64,000 nt of DNA from CBDCYS01 sp965224215. Lineage in GTDB: Bacteria > Acidobacteriota > Terriglobia > Bryobacterales > UBA6623. The stretch is from positions 1-64,000 of the forward strand of contig CBDCYS010000052.1 in assembly GCA_965224215.1 (NCBI GenBank), written 5' to 3'. Both the position numbers and the translations under genes were made by a program. The notes under the pieces are model-generated. The model was given only the letters and a program-made list of their open reading frames with translations, was not told where the DNA came from and did not search any database. Shown here piece after piece: positions 28,850-39,060 of the stretch; the first letter of the stretch is position 1, and the number at the start of each line of letters is the position of its first letter.

Positions 28850-29047
28850 CTAGTCGCCGACCATCTCCTCGTCCGGGTATTGCTCATCGTCGTCGCAGGT
28901 CTCGCCCTCATCTTCAAACTCAAGAGTGTTGAGGGCCTTTCCGACAGCCTCAGCTAGATCTTCTCGGCTCGATTCCGGCGCGTAGGCAGCAGTGAGAATC
29001 TCCACTGTTTCGCTGATTTCTTCATTTAGTTCCGCCTTGGTGGGCAT
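28850..29047 (-). CDS. Small acidic hypothetical protein
   Basis: 65 residues MPTKAELNEEISETVEIL ... ending in a strongly acidic tail (EFEDEGETCDDDEQYPDEEM). A perfect GGAGGAAAC RBS precedes the ATG at 29047, which decides the start over longer alternatives. Predicted mostly helical N-terminal half. Family not recognised. Confidence 0.55.
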   Translation of the reverse strand: MPTKAELNEEISETVEILTAAYAPESSREDLAEAVGKALNTLEFEDEGETCDDDEQYPDEEMVGD

Positions 29048-29328
29048 AATGTTTCCTCCTCTGCTTCTCATCTTGGGCCCGCTCGAAGCGTTCGGCAAGA
29101 TGTACAAATTGAGTGGGACTAAGTTGGCGTAACGGGTTCGAGTTTGTCACGCTTTGGTGGTGAGCTACTTCGCTGAACCACTTCGCCTACAACTTCCCAA
29201 GATTCACTTAATCCTGCGAGTGACACTAGCGATCGTGGCTGGCGTGACTGATCGGCTCTGGGAAATATCGGATCTGCTTGCGCTACCGGAGGTGAAGAAG
29301 CGGAGCCTGAAAGAGCGGCATAGTATCA

Positions 29329-29858
29329 CCTGAATTATGCACTGCGGCGTGGACCTGAGGAGGGCTGAGCCGCAAGGGACCATTGGGGACCCCCTAAAAC
29401 ATGGGGTAAAAAGGTCGGCTGGCAAAGATTCCAGCTTCGCCAGCCAACCCCAAGGAAGTCACCCACATGGTTACCAGACGAAAACAGCATAGCTCCCAAA
29501 GGCCCGTCCAACAAGGCCCAGCCGTGACGGCCTCGCGGCCCAATAAAATCGGGGCTTCGACGCCTTACCACTTCCGCGGCAGGAAGCCGACTCCCTACGG
29601 CGGCTTGCTGCCGGTGGTCGGGAGGGCGCTGATCTGAGAGCCTGGCTATGCGCTATGCATAAAATTTTATGCACTAGCCGTAACGCACTGGAAACACGTC
29701 ACTTCCGAGCGAGGTTTTGACGACGCGGATTCTGGGCGGGAAGGGAAACCGGACACGGAGAAGCCAAAAGACCAGTTGCCGAGCTACCACCTCACGACGA
29801 CCGCCAACCCGCTACGAACGCAGCCACACTCGCAAAGTGAATCTGTGCATAATTCAGG
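29329..29858 (+). mobile_element. 530-bp IS1380-derived non-autonomous element (MITE-like), copy M1
   Basis: Same 14-bp terminal repeats as the 1800-bp IS1380 copies, target duplication TATCA on both sides. Contains a 56-codon remnant of the transposase (29467-29638) in which the N-terminus (VTRRKQHSS..., GGLLPV) is joined directly to the last codons (VGRALI, stop). An AT palindrome lies at 29655-29674. The left end closely resembles the 1800-bp element, the right 200 bp is diverged. Confidence 0.93.
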
Positions 29859-29884
29859 TATCATGACTCGAAGGAGTACCTACG

Positions 29885-30043
29885 ATGCTGACTCAGCAAG
29901 AACTATCGGCCATCAAAAACCGCAATCCAGAAAACGCCGACATGAAGAGCCTATTGAATGAAGTCCAGCAGCTTAAAGACAGGCAGGACACGGCAACTAG
30001 ATGGATTGTTGAAGATGTATTACCGCGCATGAAAGAGGTTTAG
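29885..30043 (+). CDS. Small hypothetical protein between two MITE copies
   Basis: 52 residues (MLTQQELSAIKNRNPENADM, then a helical KSLLNEVQQLKDRQDT and a WIVEDVLPRMKEV tail). GAAGGAG lies 9 bases before the ATG, a strong RBS. Charged, helical, no family recognised. It survives in the 199 bases separating two 530-bp elements. Confidence 0.5.
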   Translation: MLTQQELSAIKNRNPENADMKSLLNEVQQLKDRQDTATRWIVEDVLPRMKEV

Positions 30044-30057
30044 CAGCATCTCTTGTA

Positions 30058-30587
30058 CCTGAATTATGCACTGCGGCGTGGACCTGAGGAGGGCTGAGCC
30101 GCAAGGGACCATTGGGGACCCCCTAAAACATGAGGTAAAAAGGTCGGCTGGCAAAGATTCCAGCTTCGCCAGCCAGCCCCAAGGAAGTCACCCACATGGT
30201 TACCAGACGAAAACAGCATAGCTCCCAAAAGCCCGTCCAACAAGGCCCAGCCGTGACGGCCTCGCGGCCCAATAAAATCGGGGCTTCGACGCCTTACCAC
30301 TTCCGCGGCAGGAAGCCGACTCCCTACGGCGGCTTGCTGCCGGTGGTCGGGAGGGCGCTGATCTGAGAGCCTGGCTATGCGCTATGCATAAAATTTTATG
30401 CACTAGCCGTAACGCACTGGAAACACGTCACTTCCGAGCGAGGTTTTGACGACGCGGATTCTGGGTGGGAAGGGAAACCGGACACGGAGAAGCCAAAAGG
30501 CCAGTTGCCGAGCTACCACCTCACGACGACCGCCAACCCGCTACGAACGCAGCCACACTCGCAAAGTGAATCTGTGCATAATTCCGG
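30058..30587 (+). mobile_element. 530-bp IS1380-derived non-autonomous element, copy M2
   Basis: Direct repeat of M1, same orientation, flanked by TTGTA on both sides. Its right terminal repeat has one change (ATTCCGG instead of ATTCAGG). Near-identical to M1 internally. Confidence 0.93.
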
Positions 30588-30690
30588 TTGTACCAAAATA
30601 GAATTCCCAAGCAGTGCCTGACACTTGACACGGCAGTTGGCAGATTGGAAGGCCATCTCAGGTGGCTTGGGCTGCGTCGCTCAAATTGAC

Positions 30691-30890
30691 CTACGAACGC
30701 TTGCGCTGGCGATACTTGCGCATACGCATGGCCTCTCGGAGGGCGTGCTGCTCATCCCTAGTGTTCTTGCTCAACCGTCGGTAGATCTGCTGGCGGGACA
30801 CACCCTCGGCTTCCAGGCGGAGCGCTTCAGTGACATCGGCTCTTTTCGGTCTGCCAGCCTTTCGGTTCGGGGCGAAAAGTAGAGTGAGAT
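30691..30890 (-). pseudogene. Helix-turn-helix protein fragment
   Basis: A leftward frame ending ...GRPKRADVTEALRLEAEG, VSRQQIYRRLSKNTRDEQHA, then a basic RMRKYRQRKRS tail and TAG. The VSRQQIYRRL part looks like a helix-turn-helix recognition segment as in resolvase or invertase C-termini. No start: the frame runs into the end of the IS3 element to its right. Probably the surviving 3' part of a gene cut by that element. Confidence 0.35.
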
Positions 30891-30986
30891 ACTGAGCGGT
30901 CTCTTTAGCAGCCAGAGTGGAATAGACCCCAAAAGTGAGACCGTGAAAGAAGGGACAATGGACCAGGGAACGGTAAGGAGGTTCGA

Positions 30987-31382
30987 TTGTCTAGAAGACG
31001 ATTCACAAAGGAATTCAAGCTGGCGGCCGTCGGGCGGCTCGAAGCCGGTGAGTCGGGTTCGGCCTTGGCGCGCGAGCTCGAGGTGAAACGCGAAAAGCTC
31101 TACGACTGGCAGGCACAAGTGGAGCGCTACGGCGTGGAGGGAGCCTTTCCGGGTCCCGGACGCCGCCCCAGCGGCAGCATCCGGGTCGAGCCCGGAGGCG
31201 AAGCCCAGGCCCGCGTTGCCGAGTTGGAACGCAAAGTCGGCCGCCAGGCCATGGAGATTGATTTTTTGTCCGCAGCCTTGCGGCGTGTCGAGGATCTGCG
31301 CCGGCCGAGCATCGTCAGTGGAACCAGCGTGTCACCGGCGAAGTACGGGCAGCAGGGCGGCAAGGCAAACGAGGCAAAATGA
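30987..31382 (+). CDS. IS3-type transposase OrfA; OrfB missing
   Basis: 131 residues starting at TTG with AAGGAGG six bases upstream. The N-terminus SRRRFTKEFKLAAVGRLEAG is the IS3 helix-turn-helix, followed by a leucine-zipper-like stretch (VAELERKVGRQAMEIDFL). The integrase-encoding OrfB that should follow by -1 frameshifting is absent: 31383-31618 has no integrase sequence. The element is defective. Confidence 0.85.
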   Translation: MSRRRFTKEFKLAAVGRLEAGESGSALARELEVKREKLYDWQAQVERYGVEGAFPGPGRRPSGSIRVEPGGEAQARVAELERKVGRQAMEIDFLSAALRRVEDLRRPSIVSGTSVSPAKYGQQGGKANEAK

Positions 31383-31618
31383 GCACACGCGATTTGTGCC
31401 AGTAACTTCGAGGTGACCGCGCGCCGCTACATCAAGCACCCGACCGTGCTCTGGAGGTCTTGCAAATGTCTCCAGAGTACGGCTATGATGCTTTATAGGC
31501 ACCTGCTTTAAAGCATCAAAAACGACCGGGCCAAATCGCCCGTTCTGCCGGGCGGCCCGCGACATGGGCTGGACCTCCGATATACGTAATCTTAAGACCT
31601 TTCCGCCATAATTCCTAG

Positions 31619-32128
31619 ATGGCTCAGTGGAGAATCACCGCCTGTATCCTGGGTGCGAATCTATTTCAGACAAGGAGAAGTGAGAGAGTGGCAATGGCAG
31701 CCGCCAAGGCTGCTCACGAGATGCGGGAGTTCAACGTTGAGGATGCGAAGCAGTTGCCAGGCCTAGGTAGGATCCAAGTAATCGTCTCGATCTCAGCAGT
31801 TGGTGCTGACAATATCTCTCGAATTGAAAGTAAGTTCGAGTCTGGCAAGACCCATATGGTCCTTGAACGGGATGGAGAGATCATTCAGCCGGTCAACAAA
31901 ACGCAGCTAGGCTCTGATTACGTGATGGGGCCCCAGGTGTGGAACGTTGTACAAGTGGGAAACGTCACCCTCGCCAACAATTCTGGAGCGTTCGATAGCG
32001 GCAGCGTGATGTATGAATTCATCTTCGACCCACCGGAAGAGCTAAGACTGGGCCAGTGGAACTTCGTCCTGGTCGGGAAGGGTGCCAAAAAGCATAAGGC
32101 CCAACTCGACTTCTCCAAACTCCGTTAG
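31619..32128 (+). CDS. Hypothetical protein
   Basis: A 169-codon frame; the natural start may be the GTG at about 31688 (VAMAAAKAAHEMREFNVEDA). The rest alternates strands and turns (GLGRIQVIVSISAVGADNIS, VMYEFIFDPPEELRLGQWNF, VLVGKGAKKHKAQLDFSKLR), suggesting a beta-rich domain. No family recognised, no signal peptide and no operon partner. Confidence 0.45.
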   Translation: MAQWRITACILGANLFQTRRSERVAMAAAKAAHEMREFNVEDAKQLPGLGRIQVIVSISAVGADNISRIESKFESGKTHMVLERDGEIIQPVNKTQLGSDYVMGPQVWNVVQVGNVTLANNSGAFDSGSVMYEFIFDPPEELRLGQWNFVLVGKGAKKHKAQLDFSKLR

Positions 32129-32386
32129 CTCGGAACACCGAGTCCTACCCAACCATCGCTGAGGACGTGGGAGACGGCTACGTAGTTTTGGCGAACGACA
32201 GCTATTCGACACTTTCTGCGCCTCGCAACTCAGCCGACGGTCGCCCGTGTCGGCGAAGGTTCGCCCAACCGCTCGCTGGCGGGATGGATTGGACAACGTC
32301 TCGAGGGATGCGACAGACCCAAAGCAAGACCGGAAAAACAGAATATACTGTAACAATCTAATTATAAACAACTTACAGAAAATAAA

Positions 32387-32476
32387 TGGCGGAGAGAGAG
32401 GGATTTGAACCCTCGGTAGAGTTACCCCTACACACGCTTTCCAAGCGTGCGCCTTCAACCACTCGGCCATCTCTCC
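32387..32476 (-). tRNA. tRNA-Ser (anticodon GGA)
   Basis: Reads leftwards as a 90-base tRNA with a long variable arm, as required for serine. Acceptor stem GGAGAGA pairs with TCTCTCC, the anticodon loop CTTGGAAAG gives GGA, the T arm is GAGGGTTCAAATCCCTC, and the terminal CCA is encoded. It decodes UCC/UCU. Confidence 0.96.
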
Positions 32477-32675
32477 GGCGCAATTTAAGACGGGAAACCC
32501 GGAAGTGGAAAATGGGAATCCGGAAGCGGGCTAGTGAGATCCCGCTAAGCTTTCTTGATTGTATCGGTTGCTGTTGAGACGCTGCAAACCAGCTGATTGA
32601 CTGCACAGACCAGCGCACCTGCTGGATCGGCCGGAAAAGGGCCTGCTGGCGATTCGGGGCTTTCGAGAACACGGT

Positions 32676-33311
32676 CTAAATGCCAAGTCGTGTCCTGACC
32701 AGCCTCCTGCTGTGTACGCAGGCTGCGAATCCAAGCAAGTAAATCAGCGTCAATGGGAATAGGATCGCCCGCCCGATGATTCGCACGGCCAGATCTTGCT
32801 GCAATCCAGCCCTTTGAGTAAGAAGGTTAGTCAGGGCGCTCAATTGGCTGCGGTCGAGCCAAAAGAAATCGGCGTTCTCGTTGACAATGAGAAACTTTGA
32901 CGGCAGCAGGGCGACCGTCGCCAGTTTCCAAGCCATCATGATGGGGCTGCCGGCGCAGATGATCGCTGTCACTGCATGACGCTCGTAGCGAATGCGCCAC
33001 AACAGTTCCCAACGCGAGTCGGTGTCGGCGCAATCGGTCACGCGCCACACCTTCGGCGCTGGGGCGTCGGCGTCTTGGTTTCGACCGGCGCCCAGTCTGG
33101 CGCCGTCGCTGGTTAGGTCGTCGTCGACCAGGCCGTCGTTGCTCAGGCCCGCGGGGTTGGTTCGAAGGCAGGTCAACAGGTCAATCGGGACTTCCTCGCC
33201 AAACAGTTTCCTGATTCGAGGCGCAACGGCCTCTGTCACGCTACGCGGCCCGCTTTCGACGAATAAGAGCCGATCGACGGCGGGAGCACTCTGCGAGAAG
33301 AACCAGCGCAT
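32676..33311 (-). CDS. Conserved hypothetical protein, glycosyltransferase-associated type
   Basis: 211 residues, start MRWFFSQSAPAVDRLLFVES. The N-terminal Rossmann-like start (RLLFVESGPRSVTEAVAPRI, VPIDLLTC), a mid-protein ICAGSPIMMAWK and a C-terminal hydrophobic segment (IIGRAILFPLTLIYLLGFAA) resemble an Acidobacteria family found near glycosyltransferases. Related to GT9-like folds by appearance only. A membrane-associated role in polysaccharide handling is plausible but not shown. Confidence 0.5.
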   Translation of the reverse strand: MRWFFSQSAPAVDRLLFVESGPRSVTEAVAPRIRKLFGEEVPIDLLTCLRTNPAGLSNDGLVDDDLTSDGARLGAGRNQDADAPAPKVWRVTDCADTDSRWELLWRIRYERHAVTAIICAGSPIMMAWKLATVALLPSKFLIVNENADFFWLDRSQLSALTNLLTQRAGLQQDLAVRIIGRAILFPLTLIYLLGFAACVHSRRLVRTRLGI

Positions 33312-33377
33312 ACCCTGATATTCTACCGGGCTATCCTACGGTCGCACTTTCATCCCGGGAAACTGCAAGGAGCGCGT

Positions 33378-34842
33378 TAGCCGCAATACTCTTCACTTCA
33401 GAACATTTCTGTGGCATACTGTTTCGGAGAACAGGAGGTCTCAGATGGCACGAACGAGAGCAGCACTGCCGCCGGCAGTCGCATTACCGACTACATCAGC
33501 TTGGGCGTGATCGCGCACTGGTTCCCGCGTCACGCGGTCGATCGCGTCTTGCGAGACTGCGGCCGGGCCTCGCGGCGACAACGCGACTTGCCGGCACCTG
33601 TCATGGTCTACTACGTCATCGCCTTGGCGCTGTATATGCAGTCGTCCTACCGCGAGGGGCTGCGTTGCCTGCTGGAAGGATTGCAGTGGCTGCAGGATCC
33701 CGCTGCGCCGCTCAAAGTGGCGGGCGATTCGGGGATCTCGCAAGGCCGTTCGCGATTGGGGGTCGAGCCGGTCGAGCAGTTGCACGACGAGTTGGTGCGA
33801 CCGTTGGCGATGAAAAAGACGTGCGGATTGTTTTATCGGGAATGGCGTTTGGTTTCGCTCGACGGTTCGACGCTCGATGTCGCCGATCAGGCCGCCAACC
33901 GCACGGCGTTCGGCTATCCGGGCGCCTCGCGGGGAGCCAGCGCGTTCCCGCAACTGCGCTTCGTCTCGTTGCTGGAGAACGGCACGCACGTGCTGTTCGC
34001 CAGCCGCATGGGGCCCTGCGCGAGGGGCGAGATCACGCTCGCCAAACAGGTTCTGCCGGCGCTCGCGAAGGGCATGCTGTGCTTGGCGGACCGCAATTTC
34101 CTCGGCTATCAGCTGTGGCGGCAAGCACGCGAGACGGGCGCGCACCTGCTGTGGCGAGCCAAGAAACATCTGCGCTTGGACGTGCTCGAGCGCTTCGCCG
34201 ATGGCTCCTACCGCAGCGCGATCTACGCCTCGGAAGCCGACCGGCGCAAGCGCCGGCGGCCGCTCGCTGTGCGCGTCATCGAGTATCAGCTCGAGGGCAT
34301 TGACGACGCCGAGGAGTTCTATCGACTGCTGACGACGATTCTCGATCCCGCGCAAGCGCCGGCGGTGGAGTTGGCGGCGCTGTACTCGGAACGCTGGGAG
34401 ATTGAGGGGGCGCTCGACGAACTCAAGACGCATCTGCGCGGCGCGCGGATCGTGCTGCGCAGCAAGACGCCGGAGTTGGTGCGGCAAGAGTTCTACGGAT
34501 TACTGATGGCGCATTTCGCGATCCGCGGGTTGATGCACGAGGCGGCGCTGCGCGCCGACGAAGATCCGGATCGATTATCGTACCTGCATGCGGTGCGGGT
34601 CGTACGACGCAAGCTGGCCCGCGCGGTCGCGATCCCCCCCTCGGGACAAGGAAGCGTTTGATGAGGCGGTCTTGAGGGAACTCCTGGACGAGCGCGTGCA
34701 CTCGAGCCGGGGGATGCGACGTCCGCGTGGCGTCAAGCGCAAGATGAGCAGCTACAAACTGCGACCACCTGGCGCGCTGTCCCGTGAGCGGACTGACTTC
34801 GCATCCTGCGTCAGGATGCTTAAGTGAAGAGTATTGAGGCTA
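33378..34842 (+). mobile_element. IS4-family insertion sequence with frameshifted transposase
   Basis: Imperfect terminal repeats TAGCCGCAATACTCTTCACT (from 33378) and the inverse of TAGCCTCAATACTCTTCACT (ending 34842). Its right end is directly abutted by the IS1182 element at 34844. No clear target duplication, partly because the IS1182 insertion replaced the right flank. Confidence 0.75.
33445..34827 (+). pseudogene. IS4-family transposase, two frameshifts
   Basis: A natural start ATG at 33445 (MARTRAALP), preceded by AGGAGG, is in a different frame from the main body (33411-34661). The main body reads SRITDYISLGVIAHW, VSLDGSTLDVAD, LCLADRNFLGYQLW and the YSERWEIEGALDELK catalytic block. 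The C-terminus (RDKEAFDEAVLRELLDERVH to LRPPGALS, stop 34827) is in yet another frame, after a run of seven C at about 34637-34643. One missing base near 33468 and one extra or missing base in the C run would restore a single about 460-residue transposase. Confidence 0.8.
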
Positions 34843-34843
34843 G

Positions 34844-36449
34844 GAGTCTGTCCCACAGAAATCCGGCACGAAGGTAATACGGGGGCGAGATTGGATTTTT
34901 GAGGTCGGCAACGCGAGTGTCCGGCTGCGATCCGGATGCGATCCTTCGTTGCGGCAACAGCATCGCCTCTGTGACTCGATAGCGGCTTCCGTGGGCGGCT
35001 TTTTTCACGCTTCGCTCCGCTTAGGCCGCCGTCGGGAGCGCCTCCATCCTCGCCATCCGCCGCAGGTTCAACGCCATCGTTACCAAGCTCCATTCTCCTT
35101 GTACTTTCTTGAGACCCCGCAGCGAAAATCGCCGGAATCCTAACACCTCTTTCACCCATCCGAACGCTGGCTCCACCATCCCTTTGCGGCGCGCGTATTG
35201 TTGCTTGCCGCGCTGCTGCTCGAGGCGCTTCGCCATGCGCTCGCTCGCCGCTTCGGTGGCCTTGTTGTTTTGCTTCTTTTCTTCCTGGGCCGCCTTGCTT
35301 TCCCGCCGCAGCGCCACGATGCCCTCGATCTCGCGTTCCTCCATTGCCAGAAAGTTCTTCTCGCTCCGATACCCCGCGTCCGCCAGCAAACACTCCGGTT
35401 TGCTCCCCGTGTTTTGCTCCACTTGATCCACCATTTCGATGAGCGACCCGTTGTCGGCCGCGTTCTGTCCCACCTGCCGCGCCACGATCAACTGACGGCC
35501 TTCTTCCACCACCGCCTGCGCGTTGTAGCACTGTTGGAAACTCTGCTTCGACTTCATGATGCGGCTCTCGGGATCGCTGAAATTGCGTTGCGCTTGCGGC
35601 TTTGGCTCACCGAACTCCCACTTGAATTTCGAACAGCCGCCTTGCGGTCTCGTCTCCGAAGCCACTTTGCCGTCGCCGGGATGGCGCCCTTGCTGCTTGT
35701 CTTTTTCGGCCTGTTCGTCTTCCAGCGCCTGCTTGGCTTCCCTGATCTTTTCGAGCCGCTGCTCGCGTTTGTGCAGCTCGGGCGGCAGCTCGTCGCCGCT
35801 TTTGCCGGGGCCGTAGAGTTCGTCTTCGGCGGCGTCGGTTTGGTGCGCTTTCTCGAGCAACTGTTGAATTTCTTTTTCGAGCTGTTGCTCTTCTTCCTTC
35901 ATGCGCTGGTAGCTCATCGCCTTGTGTTTGGAGGCGTTGGCTTTGATTTTCGTGCCGTCCAGCGCCACCGTCCCCAGTTTCACCAAACCCATCTTTTGGG
36001 CCAGCTGCACGAGCGCGACGAACAGCTTGCCAAACGTTTCCAAGTGTTGCTGACGGAAGCGATTGATGGTGCGAAAGTCGGGCTGATTGCCCGCCGCAAG
36101 CAGGCGTAGTGCAACGTCGTCGATCAGCTTGCTGGCGATTCTGCGCGACGAAAACACGCCCGTCGCGTAGGCGTAGACGAGCACCTTGACGAGCATCGTC
36201 GGGTGATAGGGCTGATTGCGCCGGCCGTCGCCCTCGTAGGGCTGGTGCAAGGCGCTCAGATCGAGTTGATCGAGTGTATCGGAGATGAAATAGGCCAGGT
36301 GGTCCCGCGGCAGCCAGTCCCGCGGCGACGGCGGAAATAAAAACGGCTGATCAGGCTCATAAGGCCGGTAGTTGGTCCCCATGCCTCTAGTTTCGCCCTT
36401 CCATGCAAAACATTCCACTCCTTGCTGGCTTTTTCTGTGGGACAGACTC
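34844..36449 (-). mobile_element. IS1182-family insertion sequence
   Basis: Inverted ends GAGTCTGTCCCACAGAAA / TTTCTGTGGGACAGACTC, flanked by CTAG on both sides (34840-34843 and 36450-36453), a palindromic 4-bp target as is common in this family. The left CTA is at the same time the last three bases of the IS4 element. Confidence 0.9.
35021..36382 (-). CDS. IS1182-family transposase
   Basis: 453 residues from ATG 36382 (MGTNYRPYEPDQPFLFPPSP); longer upstream frames enter the element's end. Conserved parts: DUF772 N-terminus (PYHPTMLVKVLVYAYATGVF, DFRTINRFR), first catalytic Asp in GTVALDGTKIKANAS, a Glu/Gln-rich coiled-coil insertion (about residues 160-240), second Asp in LLADAGYRSEKNF, and the VEPAFGWVKEVLGFRRFSLR block with the Glu. 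Intact. Confidence 0.93.
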   Translation of the reverse strand: MGTNYRPYEPDQPFLFPPSPRDWLPRDHLAYFISDTLDQLDLSALHQPYEGDGRRNQPYHPTMLVKVLVYAYATGVFSSRRIASKLIDDVALRLLAAGNQPDFRTINRFRQQHLETFGKLFVALVQLAQKMGLVKLGTVALDGTKIKANASKHKAMSYQRMKEEEQQLEKEIQQLLEKAHQTDAAEDELYGPGKSGDELPPELHKREQRLEKIREAKQALEDEQAEKDKQQGRHPGDGKVASETRPQGGCSKFKWEFGEPKPQAQRNFSDPESRIMKSKQSFQQCYNAQAVVEEGRQLIVARQVGQNAADNGSLIEMVDQVEQNTGSKPECLLADAGYRSEKNFLAMEEREIEGIVALRRESKAAQEEKKQNNKATEAASERMAKRLEQQRGKQQYARRKGMVEPAFGWVKEVLGFRRFSLRGLKKVQGEWSLVTMALNLRRMARMEALPTAA

Positions 36450-37578
36450 CTAGCCCGCATTTCTCACCACCTGACGAAACGAAGTGCGTGAGGGGCCCGT
36501 CAGCAGGAGCCGCGCGCCGCGTGAAGTGGCGCCCGCATCCTTGCGTGCCGTGTCGCCATCTTGGCGACATCTCTTTGCGTGCGGCGACCGCCCCCGTGGC
36601 GCAAGCTGAGAGCTTCCGCCACGGGGAGGCGGGCTCGTGAAAGTGGATCCTCATTGAGTGGATTTGAGCGGATTTCAGTAAAGTTGTTCTCCGTTTGTTC
36701 GCTTTTTTGTGCGGGGCGCACTTCTCCCGCACTCGAATTGGGGAACCGCCGGGTGGGGCGCGGGGTTCAGACCGCTTCGCCGGATGGTGGGTCTGGAGAC
36801 CCAACGCGGCGCGGCGGAGCCGTACGCCACAGCAAGAAAAGGCGGGTTCGGCGACCGCTGCTTGGCTGTTTTCAACTTTGTGTTCTTGCGCGAGCCGATT
36901 GGACACACGCTGTAACCGCTCCCTTACGGCTGCGGTTCTGAGTCTCTTTAGTTGAGAGGCCTCTCATGCTCCCATCGCGATAGACCACCGTCTCCTCCCC
37001 CGACGGGAGCCACAAGGAGGAGCCTTGCAAACGTTTCTTCAGAAACTAAAAACCGGACCCAGCTCGCTTGCGCCACAGCCAGTACCCCACTGGCGTTGGC
37101 GGCCGGAACCGTCCCGATTTTTCACCTGAAGTCCGCTTGCGGGGGATCACCCACAAAGCGGAGAGCAACTCGCACTGTCTCGGACGAGAAACGGTCGTGT
37201 TGGTCCGGTGGACATTCCTGCCGGTCTCTTAGTCTCATTGTAAGGGGTGTGTCAAGTCGGAGCTGGAAATTCTCGTTAATTTCGAAGACATAGTGCCATT
37301 TTCATGCATTAGGAGTTGGGAGCGCGGCCTGCCGGAGGCGGCCTGTTTCGCCCCACCCCAAGCCGCGCTCGCCCACCCTGGGGGTGGCCGGCCGCTCTTG
37401 CAAACCCGGCCCAAAAGGACCGGGCTCAGTTCGCCAAGGTCCGTAAACGGGCGCTACCGCGGGTTTCCACCTGCGGCTCTGATTCTGGCTCTCGCGTTTC
37501 CTGTCACGTCTGGCACTGATTTCATGATGCAGGCAGGCTAGGCCAATGCCTTCTCAATAACATTGCCGCGGGTACCGG
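36450..37578. other. Long intergenic region with repeat remnants
   Basis: No gene supported across about 1.1 kb. It contains hairpins such as CCGTGGCG...CGCCACGG (about 36593-36623) and a GTGTCGCCA/TGGCGACA stem (about 36551-36571) that resembles one at about 2508. The sequence GCATTTCTCACCACCTGAC at 36457 is repeated at about 52049. These look like dispersed intergenic repeats. Confidence 0.5.
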
Positions 37579-39060
37579 CTACGGCAGGTAGAGAATACCC
37601 TTCGCCAGCGCAATCAAAGCGACGACCACGACGCAGGCTAACGCGAGCCCGTTCAGGTCGACCCGGAATCTGCGGTAGAACTGCCCCCATCCCTTGCTGA
37701 GGGCAAGATTGAAGAGGTTGGCCACGAGCAAATCATGCCCCTCCTCGGTGATGGTCTTCTCTTCGCCGCTGGCTTCGTCCAGATAGCTGCGCGTGGCCAG
37801 CCGTTCGTAGAAGGGATCGAGCGCCGCCTTGTCTTCTGGCTTGGTGATCAGACTGAAGACGACCAGTGAGGCAAAGCCGACCAGCAGCGAGATTCCAAAA
37901 TTAGAAGCTTCCCATCTGAGCAGAATGCCAAACTCTTGATAGGTGAGAAAGAAGAAAAGGACGCTTGAAAGCACCAGGCTGGCGAAAGCCCCATAGCGAT
38001 TGGCTCGCCTCCAGGAAATCGTGCCGAACATGCTGATCCCCATGAACGCTGAAATCGTTTCAGTGAAAAGAAACGCCTCCAGCACAACATCGACGTAGAG
38101 TCCGAAGAGCACGCCCAGCGTGGTCACCGACACCCCGGCCACGCGTCCCACGTTGAGATAGTGATGGTCTGGGCGGTCCTTGGCAAGATAGCGGCGGTAG
38201 AAATTCTGAGTAAACAGCGCGCCGGCGTCGACGGTAAAAGCCGAGCAAGTCGACATGTTCGCGGCCAGCACACAGGCGATCATCAGGCCGACGGCCCCGG
38301 GGAATAGCAGCTCGCGGGTGGCGTAACCGAAGGCGTCCTCCCGATCCGCCAGCATCTCGCCGTTCTGTGCCAGCATCACCACGACGATTAGACCAACCAG
38401 GGCCCAGCCGATCGTGCAGAAGCGCTTGATGAAGTTTCCGTAGGCCATTCCGATTCGGCAGGTTCTCTCGTCCTTGCCCGTGCCGATTGCGGCCAGCATA
38501 TGCGGCTGGGCGACAATACCAATCAAGCCGTTCAGCGTGAGCATAAAGATCGTAAACACCCCGACATCCCCCGGAGTGACCAGCGACAACATTTGTGGAT
38601 CCAGGCTCTCGTGGATACCCGTGAAACCGCCAACGCGCTCAAGCCCCAGCGGAATCAGCAGGAAAGACAGCGCGATGATGAAAAAACTCTGGACGAAATC
38701 TGTATACGCCGCAGCAACCAGCCCGCCGACCAAGCTGTAGGCAAGAAACGTGCCGGTCATGACGACGACCACCATGTTGGGGGTGACGGCCTCTCCTGTC
38801 GCCACGCTGACGAGCTTGCCCGCCCCCTTCAGCATCGCTCCCATGTTGAACGTGAAGAACGACAGCGCAAACAGGGTATAGACCGCGCCCATGCCATTCC
38901 CGTAGCGGTCTTCATAAACCTCGCCGATGGTCGTTCGGCGGGTGCGGCGGAAGATGGGACCGAGGATCCAATAAAACGGCGTGATGAACAGGTTCTTCCA
39001 CTGGTACCAAATGGCGGAATAGCCGGATTGAAACACGGCCCCGGCAAGCGAGACCGGCAT
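37579..39060 (-). pseudogene. Sodium:solute symporter (SSS family), main body of a disrupted gene
   Basis: 493 codons with about 12 hydrophobic helices: MPVSLAGAVFQSGYSAIWYQ, NMVVVVMTGTFLAYSLVGGL, MIACVLAANMSTCSAFTVDA with the SSS sodium-site motif, and a C-terminal helix. It would take up a solute with Na+. The family N-terminus is not joined to it. It lies in two pieces: bases about 39096-39146 encode KTADYFLGNRGFSVWIILA in another frame (one base, probably A of a CAG codon, is missing at about 39096). The first helix lies beyond the ISNCY element at 40965-41077. Non-functional as it stands. Confidence 0.85.

Noticed and set aside
28850..29047. Lanthipeptide or RiPP precursor
   Set aside because: The small acidic protein has one Cys and no modification enzymes nearby.
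33441..34487. 348-codon frame opposite the IS4 transposase
   Set aside because: No family features; mirrors the coding phase of the transposase.
36457..36475. Insertion-sequence end shared with 52049
   Set aside because: Only about 19 bases are identical and no inverted partner or target duplication was found; kept as a dispersed repeat.
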